This document shows positions 1-14,104 of a stretch of DNA of 64,000 nt, piece after piece (within the stretch, counting starts at the first letter, position 1; the number at the start of each line of letters is the position of its first letter). A program made the translations under genes and the position numbers. Origin of the DNA: Whitmania pigra. Its lineage: Eukaryota; Annelida; Clitellata; Hirudinida; Haemopidae. Below the pieces are notes generated by a model. The model was not told the DNA's origin, searched no databases, and worked only from the letters and a program-made list of their open reading frames with translations. The stretch is from positions 4,110,001 to 4,174,000 of the forward strand of contig JAJTWR010000231.1 in assembly GCA_021613335.1 (NCBI GenBank), read 5' to 3'.

Positions 1-270
1 ACAATGTATCACAACGTATAATATACAATGTATCACAACGTATAATATACAATGTATCACAACGTATAATATACAATGTATCACAACAAATAATTAACAA
101 TAGATCACAATCTATAAATTACAATGTATCACTACAAATAACAACGTAACTGTAAACAACGTATCACAACTTTTAATAAACAATATATCAGTATATCACA
201 TCATATAATTATATAAAAATTAAAAGGTAACACAACATGTAATAAACAATGTATCACAACATATAATTTA
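1..270. repeat. AT-rich tandem array (about 24-bp unit)
   Basis: The unit ACAATGTATCACAACGTATA plus ATAT is near-perfect in the first 80 bases and then decays (TATCACAAC recurs up to about 265). The array begins at the window edge, so its full length is unknown. It looks like a minisatellite or satellite edge. No coding potential is seen. Confidence 0.85.
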
Positions 271-292
271 CAATTCATAATTTATCAATTTC

Positions 293-575
293 GGCGTGCA
301 GGTTGGCCGAATGGATTACATGCCTGCATGCGGCGGTAACAGTATTAATGTTATCAATGTGTCATGTTCGAAACTCAGCCTGCACTGCCACAAGCGCCCT
401 TGGAGCGCTATATAAATGGTTGGCTAGTTAGCTCAGGGGGTAGCGTGCCTGCGAACGACGGTAAAAGCAACTGTCGCAATTGTTCGCAACCTAGTTTACA
501 CCACCACAAAGCGACCCTTGGATGCGGCGCATAAACATATTATCATCATTATTATTATTATAATAATTATTAATA
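293..575 (+). mobile_element. tRNA-derived dimeric SINE with ATT tail
   Basis: The sequence starts with a tRNA-like head: an A-box-like segment (GGTTGGCCGAATGG) near 301-314 and a B-box-like segment (GTTCGAAACTC) near 366-376. A second, tRNA-like unit follows after about 415 (GGTTGGCTAGTTAGCTCAGG). It ends in an (ATT)n-like tail at about 537-575. Two diverged minus-strand relatives lie at 8560-8745 and 53855-54045, and they share the head and the GCGCTATATAAATG module. The multi-copy status and pol III boxes support a SINE rather than a functional tRNA gene. The family name is not known to me. Confidence 0.7.
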
Positions 576-2689
576 TTGATTATAGAATTATTTTATTAAA
601 TAGTTGTTTTAAATACATTAATAATAACTAAGTATTAAATATCAAATGAAAATAACAAAAATTAATCAATAACAAGTTGAGGGCTTTCAAGAGGCGATGA
701 ATTTCAATTGAAGTTTTATTCCAGTGCCTGATTTGAGGACATTTGTTGAGTTTTGTACTTCAGCGCTGAGATCAAGATGAAGATTGCTTGAGACGGGAAT
801 GAATTCTTCTTGAAAATATTTCTTTCTTAAAAATAAATATTCAAGCATTTGTAACTCACTATTTTTGTTTTTAAAATAATTACTCAATTATTATTTATAT
901 TATATTAGTTGTTATCAATCAATGCCTTTTCATAAAATAAGTAAGATTTTTATATTCAAAGGTTTTCACACACAAAAATGTTGTGTCTAGAATAATTCTA
1001 AAAAAAAAAAAATTGAAGGAAAACAGAGATTAACTCGATTGCACTGATTTGTAATCATTTTATTCTGCATCACGTGCACCTGCAAATGTTGCATCACATC
1101 GTGGAAAACCCTTGACATCTGAACATTGAAAAATAAAATGAAATTAAAATCTGCAACGAACAGCAGCAATTGATTCCCTGGTGCTTTTCTTTAACCTAAC
1201 AAACCTTTGCTTCTTTGCTTCTTGAGTTGAGGTTGAATTGATGTTGAGCTGATGTTGTTGAGTTGATGTTGAGTTGAGGTTGAGTTGTTGTTGGGTTGAT
1301 GTTGAGTTGTTGTTGAGTTGATGTTGGGTTGATGTTGAGTTGTTGTTGAGTTGTTGTTGAGTTGTTGTTGAGTTGTTGTTGAGTTGATGTGGAAGAAGAT
1401 TTGAAAGGACAAAAGATGGCTTCACTTCAGGTTTTAATGACTTCAAATCCATTTGTCTCCTCTTTGAGGAATTCACTGATTTGATGGAGAATAATGAACG
1501 GAAATCGATTCTAATAAAAATAAATAATCCAATAGATGCTTAAATTTGAAAAATAATAAATAATAAATAATAATTTAAATCGAATTTCCAATTGTTAGCG
1601 ATTATTATTATTTTAATTAATATTTTTACCATCCTTATCATATAATTCATTCAATTATATAAATTCATTTAACAAATGTTGACTCCGAAATGGTTAAATT
1701 CGAAATCACTAGAGAAATGGAAGGTTTTAAATGAAGATGAATAATGAGAACATTTCAAGTTTTGAAGGAAGAATTCTTTTAAAATCAGAATCATGGCTTC
1801 GTTGAAGAGATTTCCATCGATTCCAATTTCAAGAGATTTCTTCTTTTCTGATTTATTGTAAATATTGTAAATATTCGGGTTACTTTAATAATTATTAAGT
1901 TTTCACTTCAATATTCCTACCTTTGTTACCAATTACTATCAGTCAATATCAATTACTAATTTGTAAGAAAGCTTATCCTTTTAATTCATGACCCTGTTCC
2001 ATTTTAAACTTTGGAAAAAACTTTTTGTTTCCAAAATTTTAAAATCAATTGATAATAAAATTTGTTTTAATTTCAAAAACATTTGAAAAATTCTATTTTT
2101 TAGAAAATTGGTTTGAAAACATTAAAAAAATAACACGTCAGAAAACACTGAAAACGTTTTCGAAATGACAACTCCTAAACACGAAAATTAATTTTTAATA
2201 AATTTTTTGTTGAATTTCTTTGCGGCATTTAATTTTTATGTTTCAAATCTTCGGAAGAAAATATTTTTATTTTTTAAAGCCAATTTTATGGATTTATGAA
2301 ATAATCAATTCAAAAATTACATGTTATTTCACATTAAAATTAGATAACAGCGTTTAGGTGTAATTGCTAAAATATTTGAAATAATTATTTTATTAAATAA
2401 ATTTAAAATTTATGTAATTTATTTTATTAAATAATTTATGCTATTTTATTTACTTTATTGCCTCGAATCATCGAACGTTGAATTTTATTTGTGGATTCTT
2501 GCTTGGAGACGTTGTTATATATGTATATCACGAACCCACGTGACATATTGTATCATTAAGTGTCAACCACATTTTTCCATTTTGACTGCTGCTTTTACCG
2601 CCACAGCCCATAGGGACGTCATCTCAGTATTTCCCAAGTGGAGGCAAACCCTTGCAGAGCTTGAGGAGATGACACTCTAAGTTTTCCAA
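576..2689. other. gene-free AT-rich stretch with a minisatellite
   Basis: No supported exon is visible. The only structured part is a GTTGAGTTGATGTT-type minisatellite at about 1225-1390. It keeps two minus-strand frames open, which would encode Asn/Ser/Thr/Gln-rich repeats. The open frames are explained by the repeat composition, so I do not call a gene. Confidence 0.6.
1225..1390. repeat. GTTGAGTTG minisatellite
   Basis: Variable joining of GTTGAGTTG and ATGTTG blocks gives a higher-order period near 33 bp. On the minus strand one frame reads as an 11-residue repeat of the type LNNNSTSTQHQ. No splice signals or conserved flank indicate that it is expressed. Confidence 0.8.
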
Positions 2690-3203
2690 GTTCGTTGCGG
2701 TGCAGTTTCCAGAAGGAAATGGTCATATGAGACACCTACAGGTTTTTAAACTCTTCATATACTCTTTTTGAATTTCTGCCTTCTAAGTTACTTGGACGTT
2801 TTTGCAGTTTTTTGCAGGAGGGCAGCAACTCGCACAACTTTAAGAGGCCTTTTTCCTCCCATCCTAAAGTCGGGAATGGCAGCAGTCAGTCAGTCGGACA
2901 ACCGGATTTGAAGGGGTTCCCCCCTTAAAATTGCGACCCAAAAAGTCTGAAATTCTCTTTTTGATTTTGATTGAGGTTGATAACCAAAGATAGTTAATGA
3001 AAGAGTTGTAAACATAGGTTTTGTGTAAATGAGTCTTGAAATTATGGAATTACGGCATCACTGAATAATACATGGTGGCACTGTAAATAGTTTGAAAAAT
3101 TTGAACAAAAGCAGAAAATTACACCGTCAATAGGTTAGGAAGTTTCATCTCATCTGCATTTTGATCCCCGGCCCTGGCTAAAAATGTGACCCCGGTCGAT
3201 TCC
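2690..3203. mobile_element. TIR DNA transposon, family 1, copy A (5' truncated)
   Basis: The right end reads CCCCGGTCGATTCCTA, the inverted complement of the left ends at 17845 and 54287 (TAGGAATCGACCGGGG). The body at about 2940-3170 matches the 3' halves of copies B and C, for example GATAACCAAAGATAGTTAAT and ACACCGTCAATAGGTTAGGA. The left TIR is missing. No transposase is visible, so the element is non-autonomous. Confidence 0.75.
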
Positions 3204-6200
3204 TAATTCACATCCCACCGGCATACATAAAAAATCGAATAAATACAAACACAAAATAAGTGAATAAATATTTTGCATGCATTTGTTATTGTTTTCATTC
3301 CAATGTTTCTTCGATTTAAATTTTATTGTTTTTACAATTTGTAAAATTATTCCACATGCTCACAATTCATGAACAAGATTATTTTTTTTATTATTCAAGA
3401 ATGATATTATTGAAACTTTTTAATATTTAGTGTTATTTAATTATTTAAAGTATAATTTAATTCCATTTAACAGGAAAGCATCTGGAACAAGAATTAAATT
3501 TCTCGTGCATCTTGAAAGTTGTATGAGGGAATTAATAAAAAACAAATAATGTTATTATTATAATTTGTGTTATATTAATAAATATTTTTGTGACTGTAAT
3601 ATTTACAAACAGAGGTAAATGTTTTCAATCCTGAAGCTATTACATTTTAGTGAAACATGAGGGTGCAGTAAAATATTTTCAAATTCTGGATTACGTACTG
3701 ATTACATTTTTATATTGCATTTGTTTTTTGATTGTTCCAGATTTTTTTTTTTTAATTTTAAAAACTTTTTAGAATTTTGAAAATAAAAAAGGTACTTATT
3801 TAAATAATCTTACTCGGTGCTAATCTCTGAAATATTTGAAGAAATAGAAGAAGTTTGTGAAATTTTATTTTTGGTCCAAAAAAAAAGAGATTGATGGAAA
3901 TTTAAACAAATTAGACGTTCATTTTAACAATTCAACTAAACTTCCAACAACTCAATTATTTCACTTCTTATCAAATAAAAAATATAAAACTGACAAAATT
4001 CTAATTCACTGAGCCTTAAAACGAAATAAGAAATAATCGTGTTAAACTTTAAGAGATATTTATTGGTGAAAGAAGAAATGTAAGCATATTCAAGTTTCAA
4101 AATGAAATGTCACAAGCTGTAACTGAGCCATTTCTTGGAGTGCATTTTAAAGAGAGCATGTGACGCATGGAAGGTGCATGCCATAAAAAAAGACTTCATC
4201 TTCCAATTTGAACCTGAAAAGACGAATGCGTCTCAAGGGAATCATTGGTTGCAATTTGCATAGAAGCAGCTAGATTATTGTAGTTGGTGAGAATGATTTG
4301 CAAATTAATGAGAGGAAAGTGAGATGTTGAGCGGAATCATACGTGGGTGGGTGGCTGTCCCATGGAAGCGATAAATCTTTTCGGAAAGCAATCAAGACCA
4401 CCTCATCTCGGGCAGGTTTTCACGGCTTTTTTGCGTGAACGGAGTTCAGATGGACGAGCGAATTAATCGTGGAAACGAATTTCCTTGATCCGCTTGTTAA
4501 TGTCTGTCCCTCTTCGATGCGATCCACTGCAAGTGATATTTTACTCCTAATTAAAGTTCGGCTCTTTCGAGAGTTTCTGAAGCACTTTTTTTTTATTTGC
4601 AACATCTTCTCGGAAATTTATTCCAAAATAAAATCTAAAATAATCTTAAAATTAAAATTTCTAATCTTACCTTCTTTCTGTGGTTATTATAGGTACGTGC
4701 TTTATTCACGGATTATCGGTGCAACAGAAGTCCTAAAATAATTTGAATTGCTTTAAAAGTTTTAAATGTTTAAGTGAAAACAAAATTCTAAAAGATTGCC
4801 TCTAAGCAGCTTATGCTACAATTGGCTTCGGCAAAACTTGAGAGTCCCATTACGAAGGACTCGTGAAATGCAATTTTCAGTTGCAACTCATCTGCAAATC
4901 TCTCATTTGCGGTTCTAAAACTTCTTCCTGACTCCAAGAATAATGATTATCTGAAAAATTAAATAAATATTAAATCATAATTATGAATATAAATATTTAC
5001 GAGTTAGTTATTAAATACTAAGAAATATTAAGCAATAAAATCAAAAGAACCTGAGGACAATAGGTCCAAGCAAACAATGCCCGGAGTTTTGAATTCCGAA
5101 ATGAAAAAAATGTCTTCCGATGCTTGAAGGAAGTCCATTAGTTCGAGGGGGGCAGGCAGGGGCAGCAGAGGGGCATGGCAAACACGCGGAAAATAGGAAC
5201 GGAAAACAATTTCGCATAAGCAAATAATGGCGGACTGGTACATTTATTTCTGACGGGTTTCGGCGTTTAGAAATATTATTTATTTGGGGCGATTAAATGT
5301 GATTTATTTGAAATTATTGTATTATTTCAAACATTTATTTTCACTTCAATCAGATTGAAATTGCATGCTTCTTGGATAACGTTAAGTTGGAAGTTTTCTG
5401 AACGAATGTTTGACATTAGAGTTAATGAGCTTAAGGCTCTTTTCTCTGGAGTTTTGAAGAAAACTGGAATTTTTTCGAAAGAATGCGAATAAATGCCAAA
5501 TTTTCAATTTATTTGAAACAAAATAAAATTAAAATATTTTTAAAAAATTACCTAATAATTTAATTTTGTTGGTTAACTCCAATCAATTTATGACTTTCAG
5601 TTGCTGACTCTATAATGAAGTTTGTAAAGAAGTGAACTTAAAATAATATAAAAGTTATTTGAAATTAAAAGCATATAATTTTTCATCCATAAATAACTCA
5701 CCGGAATATTTAAAATTTATTCAATCTTTGTGACCTGAATGATTTTCATAACAAATATCAAAACATTTCATTTCAGTCATCAAATGCAAAACAACCTCTT
5801 CAAAATATCCTTCATTAATTGGCAACATTCATGTCAACGTTTCAAACTCAAATTGACATTAGAATTAATAGTAAAACGTTCCAATCATGTGTGTTGTAGT
5901 TTCAGGAGCAGATGTCCTGAAACATCAATTTAAATTATTGTCAATCAATAGCATGAAATCAATTCTCAGACAATTTTAAGTGAGGGAATCAAATGTCTAT
6001 AAAATCTAATTTCTGTTAAATCCAATGTCTATTAAATCTAATGTTTATTAGAATCATAAAATTCAGATGTAGAAAACGAAAACTTTTGTAATTAAACTGT
6101 GTAATATAAATTTGCAACATATCATTAACTTACAATGTAACATTAATTCATGACATGACATAACCTAACGTCAATTTACAATATGACGTATAGCATTCCT

Positions 6201-7398
6201 TTGCAATGGTTTTAAAGGCTTTATTTTTTTACCAAATTTCATAAAAATAATGCGGAGAGGTGGGCAAATATAAAAAAGTTTGGTTACGTTTCAGCAAGGA
6301 TTCATTTGATGAGGAGAGCATGTTTATCCATTTGTCCATTATTTCGGATTGAAATTAAATTAAATGTAATTGTTCTCACCAAATGTAGATTTCTTGGTTT
6401 TAAAAATTAACTGAAATTCGAAATCTAAATTATTAATAAACAGCAATTTATAAAAATGCACGATATGGCAATGCCATTTAACTTTATTTTACAAAGAACC
6501 TTTTAAATATTTCTGAAAGAAAAGACGGCATTTTGCGGAGGTTGGCCTGTTTGAGTTTGGCAAACAAAAGACAAGAAAAACTTCAAGATGACCGACGAGT
6601 TGAGGCCATCAATGGCTGAATGTTGCTTCGTGAATGTTTGCTCAACCTCAGTTCCATCATGTTGTACATCACAACAGATCATGCTACCCTTTCCACCAAT
6701 CCAATACTCAGAAGCAACACCAACAAATTTGCTTTTATGATTTCAGAATTACTTAGAATATCGGTTCATAATTTTTGTTTATTATGCAGTAATTTTTAGT
6801 AAATAGTAAGGTAGGAATTATCTTTAATGTTATACAATAACTACCCTAAGAATTATTTTTATTATCATGCAATAATTACTGTAAGAATTTTGATTACTGC
6901 AAGAAACATTTAAAATATTAAATAAGCAGCAATTTAATTATAAAAGAAGCCATTTTGAATAATTTATTAGCTCGTGCCCTTGGATTGTCTTGAAATTGTA
7001 AAAAAAGCTGCAAAACATTTTAATGCTCCAGCAGGACTTGTGAACATCACAACAAGCTTAATTTCCTAAACTGACAGCCACATGCACTGGAAATTTGCAT
7101 AGGACAAGAATACATTTTTAATGCAGGACTTCACTTTCAAATCAATTAATTGAAATGTTGGCAATTTAATTCAAATTTTAACTAATTAGATGGAAATTAA
7201 TTGAAATGTTGATTAATTAATTAAATGTTAGAAAATAGCTTTCAATTTGAGTTCAATAAAGTTCATCAAAAACTTCACTGCCAATTTATTTAAAATAATT
7301 TATATAATAATATAGCAAAGGCATTAAAATGGATATTAAACTTCAAATAATTAAAAATAATTCCTAAATCATAAATAAATAATAAATAACGAATAAAA
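3204..7398. other. intergenic region downstream of PIGN, no supported gene
   Basis: This is an AT-rich region with scattered short ORFs (61-90 codons) that lack family resemblance or splice context. Slightly GC-richer patches lie at about 4090-4560 and 5040-5260. They might be exons or conserved noncoding DNA of an unseen gene, but I found no readable protein motif in either strand. The PIGN 3' UTR probably occupies the right end, where TTTATT (AATAAA on the minus strand) occurs near 7283-7290. Confidence 0.5.
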
Positions 7399-10300
7399 TT
7401 AATCTTTTCTCTTTTTATTCGAGCTGGAAATGGAATATTCTGTGAGAAACTTGGAGATGGAGAGGAGGATGAAGAGGAAAAGGATGAGGGCCATGACGAT
7501 GACGTAATGACTGATGGTCATTCCAATCTCCAACCAACTGCCGTTATTTTGCACCATGAAGAAGAAGTGCTGCAATCAATAATTACTCGGTACAAATTAA
7601 TATTAATCAAAAGTAGTTGTGCATTACAAATTAATATTAATCAAAAGTAGTTATGCATTAGAAATTAATATTAATCAAAAGTAGTTATTCTTTAGAAACT
7701 TATATTAATCAGAATTATGCATTACAAGTTAACGTTAATCAGAAGCAGTTATGCAGCTTACAAGAGCCATGAAGTCTGAAATAATGAGGACGAGAAGGAA
7801 GAATCCATTCTTAGGGACGTCCAAGACGACTTGGGTGGCATAAAAACAACTCGATACGAGCAGGAACAAGATGAGAATCTGTTCGAACAACAATCACATC
7901 TTATTTCTAAGCATTCCAAAGGTTAACTTCTTGCGCAAATTAATTAAAAAAACTCATTTATAAATTTTAATAGTGTTGTTGATTTTTTAATTTTAATAAA
8001 AATTGTGTTTAATTTTTAAATTCTAAGAAATCGTTAAATGCATCATTCAAAGTGTGATAGCCATCGCAAGGAATAAATGGAAGAACAGATGAATGAATGA
8101 GAGGAACATGAAGAGGCAAAGTGATGGATGAGTGTTGGACCAGTAATGAGCTGGATTCGCATGATTGCAACAACTCCCATCCAACTGGAATGAGGCCATG
8201 AAATATACATACATCAATATACATCAATATCATTGGTATCAAAATAATTTTTACCAACATCATAATAAAAATAATAATAATAATAATAATAACAATAATA
8301 TGAATATACATGTGAATTCTCTAAAGCATGAGGAAGCAGAAAACGCATAACGAATCTTAATACCTTGTACAGCATCAGTCCTCCCATGACAAACGGACTG
8401 AAGACCGTGACGAAGCACAGCACGGAAGTTGGATCGAAACTGTTGATGCTGGCGATGTTTCCAGTTCCAAAGAAGGACATGAGAAGGAAGAAGATCTGAA
8501 GGTCGTTAAGGACGAGTTCCATTCTGTATTTGTAATTAACTGATTTTGTTGACTGCCTTATGCATCCGGGCAGGATGTGAAAGCATTTCTTAACCGATCC
8601 TCCATTTATAAAGCGCCTCTACCCTAGGGCACTCTCTGGCAGTGCAGGCTGGTTTAAAAAAACACAATGGCCACACGCAGGAACTCTACCCATTCCGCCA
8701 ATCTGCATGCATGTTGTAGGATCAGTCAATGCTGATTTAAAAATTTAATATTGATAATAAAATAATAATAATAACATTTTTTTACTTATTTTTGTGTCCA
8801 ATCAAGTGTTAACCAATCAACATACTAAATAATTAATATATAAATAAATAATTACTTAATGTATGACATATTAGCAGAACTCAAAATTATTCTTTAAATA
8901 ATTATTAAACAACCGATACTCAAGAAATTATTAATTAATTATTAAACAACCAATACTCAAGAAATTATTAAATAATTATTAAACAACCGATACTCAACAA
9001 AGGATACAAAGAAGTAGGAACATCTGACATCTGAGAACTTCAGCTTCCTCTCAATGAACTTCTCTCTCTTGAAGTCAGCACTTTTCAACTGAAAGTAAAA
9101 ATAAATCATAATAATAAATCATAAAAATAATTATAAAAATAACTGAAATGTTTAACAACGCACACCTAACACTTTCAATAATAAGTTAGGTAATGAAATA
9201 AATATTTAATCATTTCAGTTGTAAAAGTGAATAGGGCACTGAACAAAAACAAAAGAATAAAAGATTAAAATAATAAATCACAATTATAATAATATTAAAC
9301 ATTAAAATGGATAATTTCAATAATGCAAATAATCGACAAATATTAAACATTAAAATGGATAATTACAATAATGCAAATAATCGACAAACTTCGTCAAGTG
9401 AGAGACCGGTTTCAAGTCGCATCCAGGAAATCAACAAAACGCACAAAACGAGGTAAAACAGAGATTCGTGTCTGTCCCATTAAATTTATTAATTAAGTAA
9501 TTTCAAATCAATTTTAAAATTAAATAACAATGATAAATTCTCACGCAATTGACAGAAGAAGGTACGGAGAAAAGAAAGCAAGCATTATTGAAAATATTCT
9601 TTGAAGCACTTTTGTTGAGCACAGAAGTGGTAACAGGAACGAAGAAGCTGCAAAATAAATTAATTAATTAATCAATTAATTAAACTAATTTGTAATTTAA
9701 ATAAATTACCAACAATATTTAAATTTATAAGTAACAGTTTTGTATCTTAGCTTTATGACAAGGATATTACTATTATTCATAATGACATTAAATGATATTA
9801 TTATTCAAATTACTCATATTACACAATATTTAAACAATTACATGATAAAATTAACTATTATAAATAAAATGACCCACCCAGTATCAGCCAGCTCATTATA
9901 TGGAAATAAGTTGATAACAATGGTACTGCTGTTACTGCTGCTGATGATGATGGTGATGAATTTGATCTCCTATTTGATGCAAACCACCAAAGGATGCAAC
10001 TTGAGACAATTATGATGGATGCCTAAGGAGACAAATTATAATCATGAAATACTTGGGAAATAAATTACAACTACAAAATAAATTAAATCTGTAAAGTATA
10101 TTATATTGTAAAATAAATTAAAATCATGACTTATTTATCAGAACAATAACCTTTAATATAGAAGCTAATAACATCATGACAGTTATTTGATAATTAATAT
10201 TTGCATTATTAATACTAGCATTATTAATCCATAGTAATAAGAATAATAATAATAATAATAATAACAATTGATGAATTCCACAGTAAACATTCCCTGGGGT

Positions 10301-13300
10301 CCAAAAAATTATTTTAGCTATTTGTGTAATTTTTCAGTCTCATTATATTTATTAATGTTCTAAGTTTATTAATGTTTAATTTTTTATTTTATAATTTAAC
10401 GAGATGTAACTTGGCAGTTGGGGGTGACCTGTCATAACAGCCCGTCGACAAAATAGCCCCGTCAAAACAGCCCCACTAAAATAGCCCGGTGACAAAATAG
10501 CCCAGGACGAACAAATCCAGTCAAAACATCCCCATCAATGTATTTAAAAAATTTGTAAATTGAATACGGCTACTTCCCCTCTTTACATGGACTTTTCAAG
10601 TTGGTATTTAATATAAATTATCCTCACCTTATCATCATGTCATGTGGACATGTAACAAATCCACAAAGAACCAATTGTACCGCTATTTTGACGGGGCTAT
10701 TTTGTCGACGGGCTACACTGACGGGGCTGTTTTGACAGGGTTATTTTGTCTTGGGCTGTTTTGACGGGTTTCCGTAGTTGGGTTATTATGTTGCATCAGT
10801 TATACTTGAATTCTTATGCTGTCGTTTAGTTACTTGAATTTCAACTTTGAAACTCATATTATAATTACATGTTAATATTATTATAATGTCTTTAATTGAA
10901 ACAATGCAATGTAAAAATATCAGATTAAAAGTATAAATTCAGATAAATATAAATTTACCATTACATTGCATGCTCTAAAATGGTGGGTAAAAAAACGTAA
11001 TGTCAGTTACACCATATTTTAATTATGATACTTTTAAAAATAACTGGACGAGGATGCCAGAAATTGTTTAACAGGTTGACAAATATTTTAAAACAATTAT
11101 GCATATTAGCTAATTTTTAATTTATGTCGAATCTTAACACAACTTTTTCTTCTAAATGTAGCATCAGTTACAATCACTTGTGTTGGAATTCAACAACAAC
11201 ATCAATAACAATAGTTATTATTAATATTAGTTATTATTTTTTAATTACTATAAACTTAAAACAGAATCTTAAGAGTGATCTAACCTGAAACAATTGTAGT
11301 CTAAAATCAAAGATTCTCTCTTTACTTTCACCGCTTCTAAAAATCCTTTTTAAATTAAAAAAAAACAAAAGGTAAACTTTATTTTCAAAAACTAAAACAA
11401 TTTTAAGAAATTCATTGGAAAACCCACTTCAGCACAAAGAAGGAACTGAGACAAAAAGTCAATGCTGCTGAAAAGTACCTGAGAAATAAATTATTATAAA
11501 TAATAATATTATGTATCTGAGAAATAAATTATTATCTAATATTTATAATAATATTATGAATCTGAGAAATTAAGTTTTAAAAGATCAATTTGTGTCCATG
11601 TTAATATTCTAATAATAATGTGCATAAATGGTATTAATATCAGGAACAAGATCATTCGATTAACAATATTTCATTCAATACAAGAGTATTTTAATAAATT
11701 AACGACACTTTTGAATAGCAATATTTAATCTGCATCCCAAACTTACACCAACAAATAGTTGGAAGCCAAACCAACTGTCGGAAGCAACGGAAACAAAGAT
11801 GCGAGCAGGCAAGAAACGATCCATGAACGATTGGATGCCTTTGAGAAGAAAACAAATTTAAGTTAAACTTAAGCAAAAGCATTTGAATCATGTTAAACAA
11901 TTTAACAACATCAGTAATTATCAGGTGCAATATTAATTCTATTACTAATACTAAGTATTACATATTGTTGTAATAAATAAAAGTAAAAAAAATATATTAT
12001 TAATTTTATCATTTTTTAGTAATTTAATACTTGTTACACAAATTCTAAGAAATTGCAACCATTGTCTCACCCTGGAGTTATCTAAAAGTTTCCACGCTGC
12101 CATGGCAACAAGGCCAACTGATATCAACTGTCGATGAGTGAACGAAAATATCTGCAATCAGAAAATATTTGCAATCAGAAAATTTTGAATGAGAATTTAG
12201 AATGAGATATAAAGCAAAAAATCATCTATTTCATGGCAGTATTAAATCATTCAGTCTAAAATCATAAAATAAACATGAAATTATCAAATGGAAATCTTTA
12301 AATATTTAAAACTTATTTCGTACTAAATATCAATTGCTGCTACTCGCATTAAATATCATTAATATTGGCAGTAAATATAATTAATATTAAATGTCAGTTA
12401 GTATTATTATTATTGACAGTAAATACAAATTAATATTAAATTAATCAGTTAGAATTGTTATTATTATTATTAATATTATTATTTACAGTAAATACAAATT
12501 AATATTAAATTAATCAATTAGTATTATTACTATTCACTAACAACAACTTCAAGGCTGAGCACGACAAGAGGACAGAAAGCAAACGTCTTCAACAACAAGC
12601 CGTTATTTTTCAGGTAACGTAGAGTTGTCAATAAGATGCTGCATCTGAATTGTAAGGGCATTTGTTTTACCATCATCATTATTATCATCATTATTGCTAT
12701 CATCGTCAGGTCCATTCTCACTACTGTATCACTACTGCTACCATTTTCATTATAATTATTATAATTATTATTATTACTGGTCCTATGAAGTTCATTTTGA
12801 ACAGAATGTGTCTGCTTAAATGATGACTTTTAAGATTAAATTAACAATCTTTAAATTGATTTGTTTATATCAGATTTAATAATTAATTATATTGATTAAC
12901 AACCATGTTAATTCTATACATTCATTATTAACAATTAATTATTATTAATATTGTTTGTAATCATCTTCTGACCTTTTCAGTACAGCATCAAAAATAGCAA
13001 CAGGAAGCAGGCAATAAAAGTAATACGAAATTGGCTTTGACTGGGCTAAAACGTAAAATAATTTTTTAACGAGTTAAACCTTTTGAGAGTGAATTACTCT
13101 ATTCAATAAATAATTAAGTCCACATTAAGATACTAAACTTAATATTTTACTTATTTATTAAATAATAATAAATTATATTAAATGTAACATAAAAATGGAA
13201 AACACCTTGCATCAATGTTCTACGAAATTTGTGATTGCAACACATTTTCAATAAGCAGCCATTTGTTTGATTACAAATACATGCAAACTGCACAATGTTT

Positions 13301-14032
13301 CATCAAGTTCAAACAGTACAACCAAAAAAAGATGTTGAATAAATAATGATGGCAACAAATGATAATAATTGAATAAATAATGATTAAAACATGGAAATTC
13401 GATACTGAAAGACAGGCACCTGCAAGGAAAACAAGAATGGCGAACGGAACAAAAATCCCGACAATCTTGAGGGTGAGGTGCAAACAACCCTGGCAGGGGT
13501 GATGGGAGACCATGGGGGACTGAGGCACGTTGGTGTGCTCCTCAAGCAGCAGAAGAACCATCAACAACAGCCAACCCAGGAAACTCAGGGCTATACTTGC
13601 ACTGATGAGAAATTTATGCTTTAATAACAATGTTCTATTATTACACATTATTACAGAATAATCAATTATTAATGCTTAACAATCACTTCGTTATTCACAT
13701 CCATCAAGCTATTAATGTTTTATTAAATAATTTAAAGAGTTGCATGTTTGTGTTGCTTAATATTGCTTAAAATTTGATAACCTTTAAAAAAAACTCTTTA
13801 AAATTAATTGATATTTAATAATAAACAAAATAAAGATAATATAATAAACAAAAGTAAACAGATTGAAAGCAGTCAGCTTCACCCTAAAAAGTTGATGTCG
13901 TATTGATGATAATACTGGATCCCATCAAGAGTTGTGGTTATCAGAGAAATACTTTCATTTATCTGCAACAACAACAACATCATCAATGTTCACACAGTGA
14001 TTATTATTATTATTATTATATTATTATTATTA

Positions 14033-14104
<72 letters not shown>

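Noticed and set aside
293..480. tRNA-like sequences with A and B boxes
   Set aside because: Multi-copy, no plausible cloverleaf with anticodon arm, and a repeat tail: SINE, not a tRNA gene.
1144..1476. 110-codon minus-strand ORF with Asn/Ser/Thr/Gln repeats
   Set aside because: It is fully explained by the GTTGAGTTG minisatellite, which leaves two frames open; there are no splice or homology signals.
5028..5243. 71-codon minus-strand ORF in a GC-richer patch
   Set aside because: No recognisable motif and two overlapping frames are equally open; not enough to call an exon.
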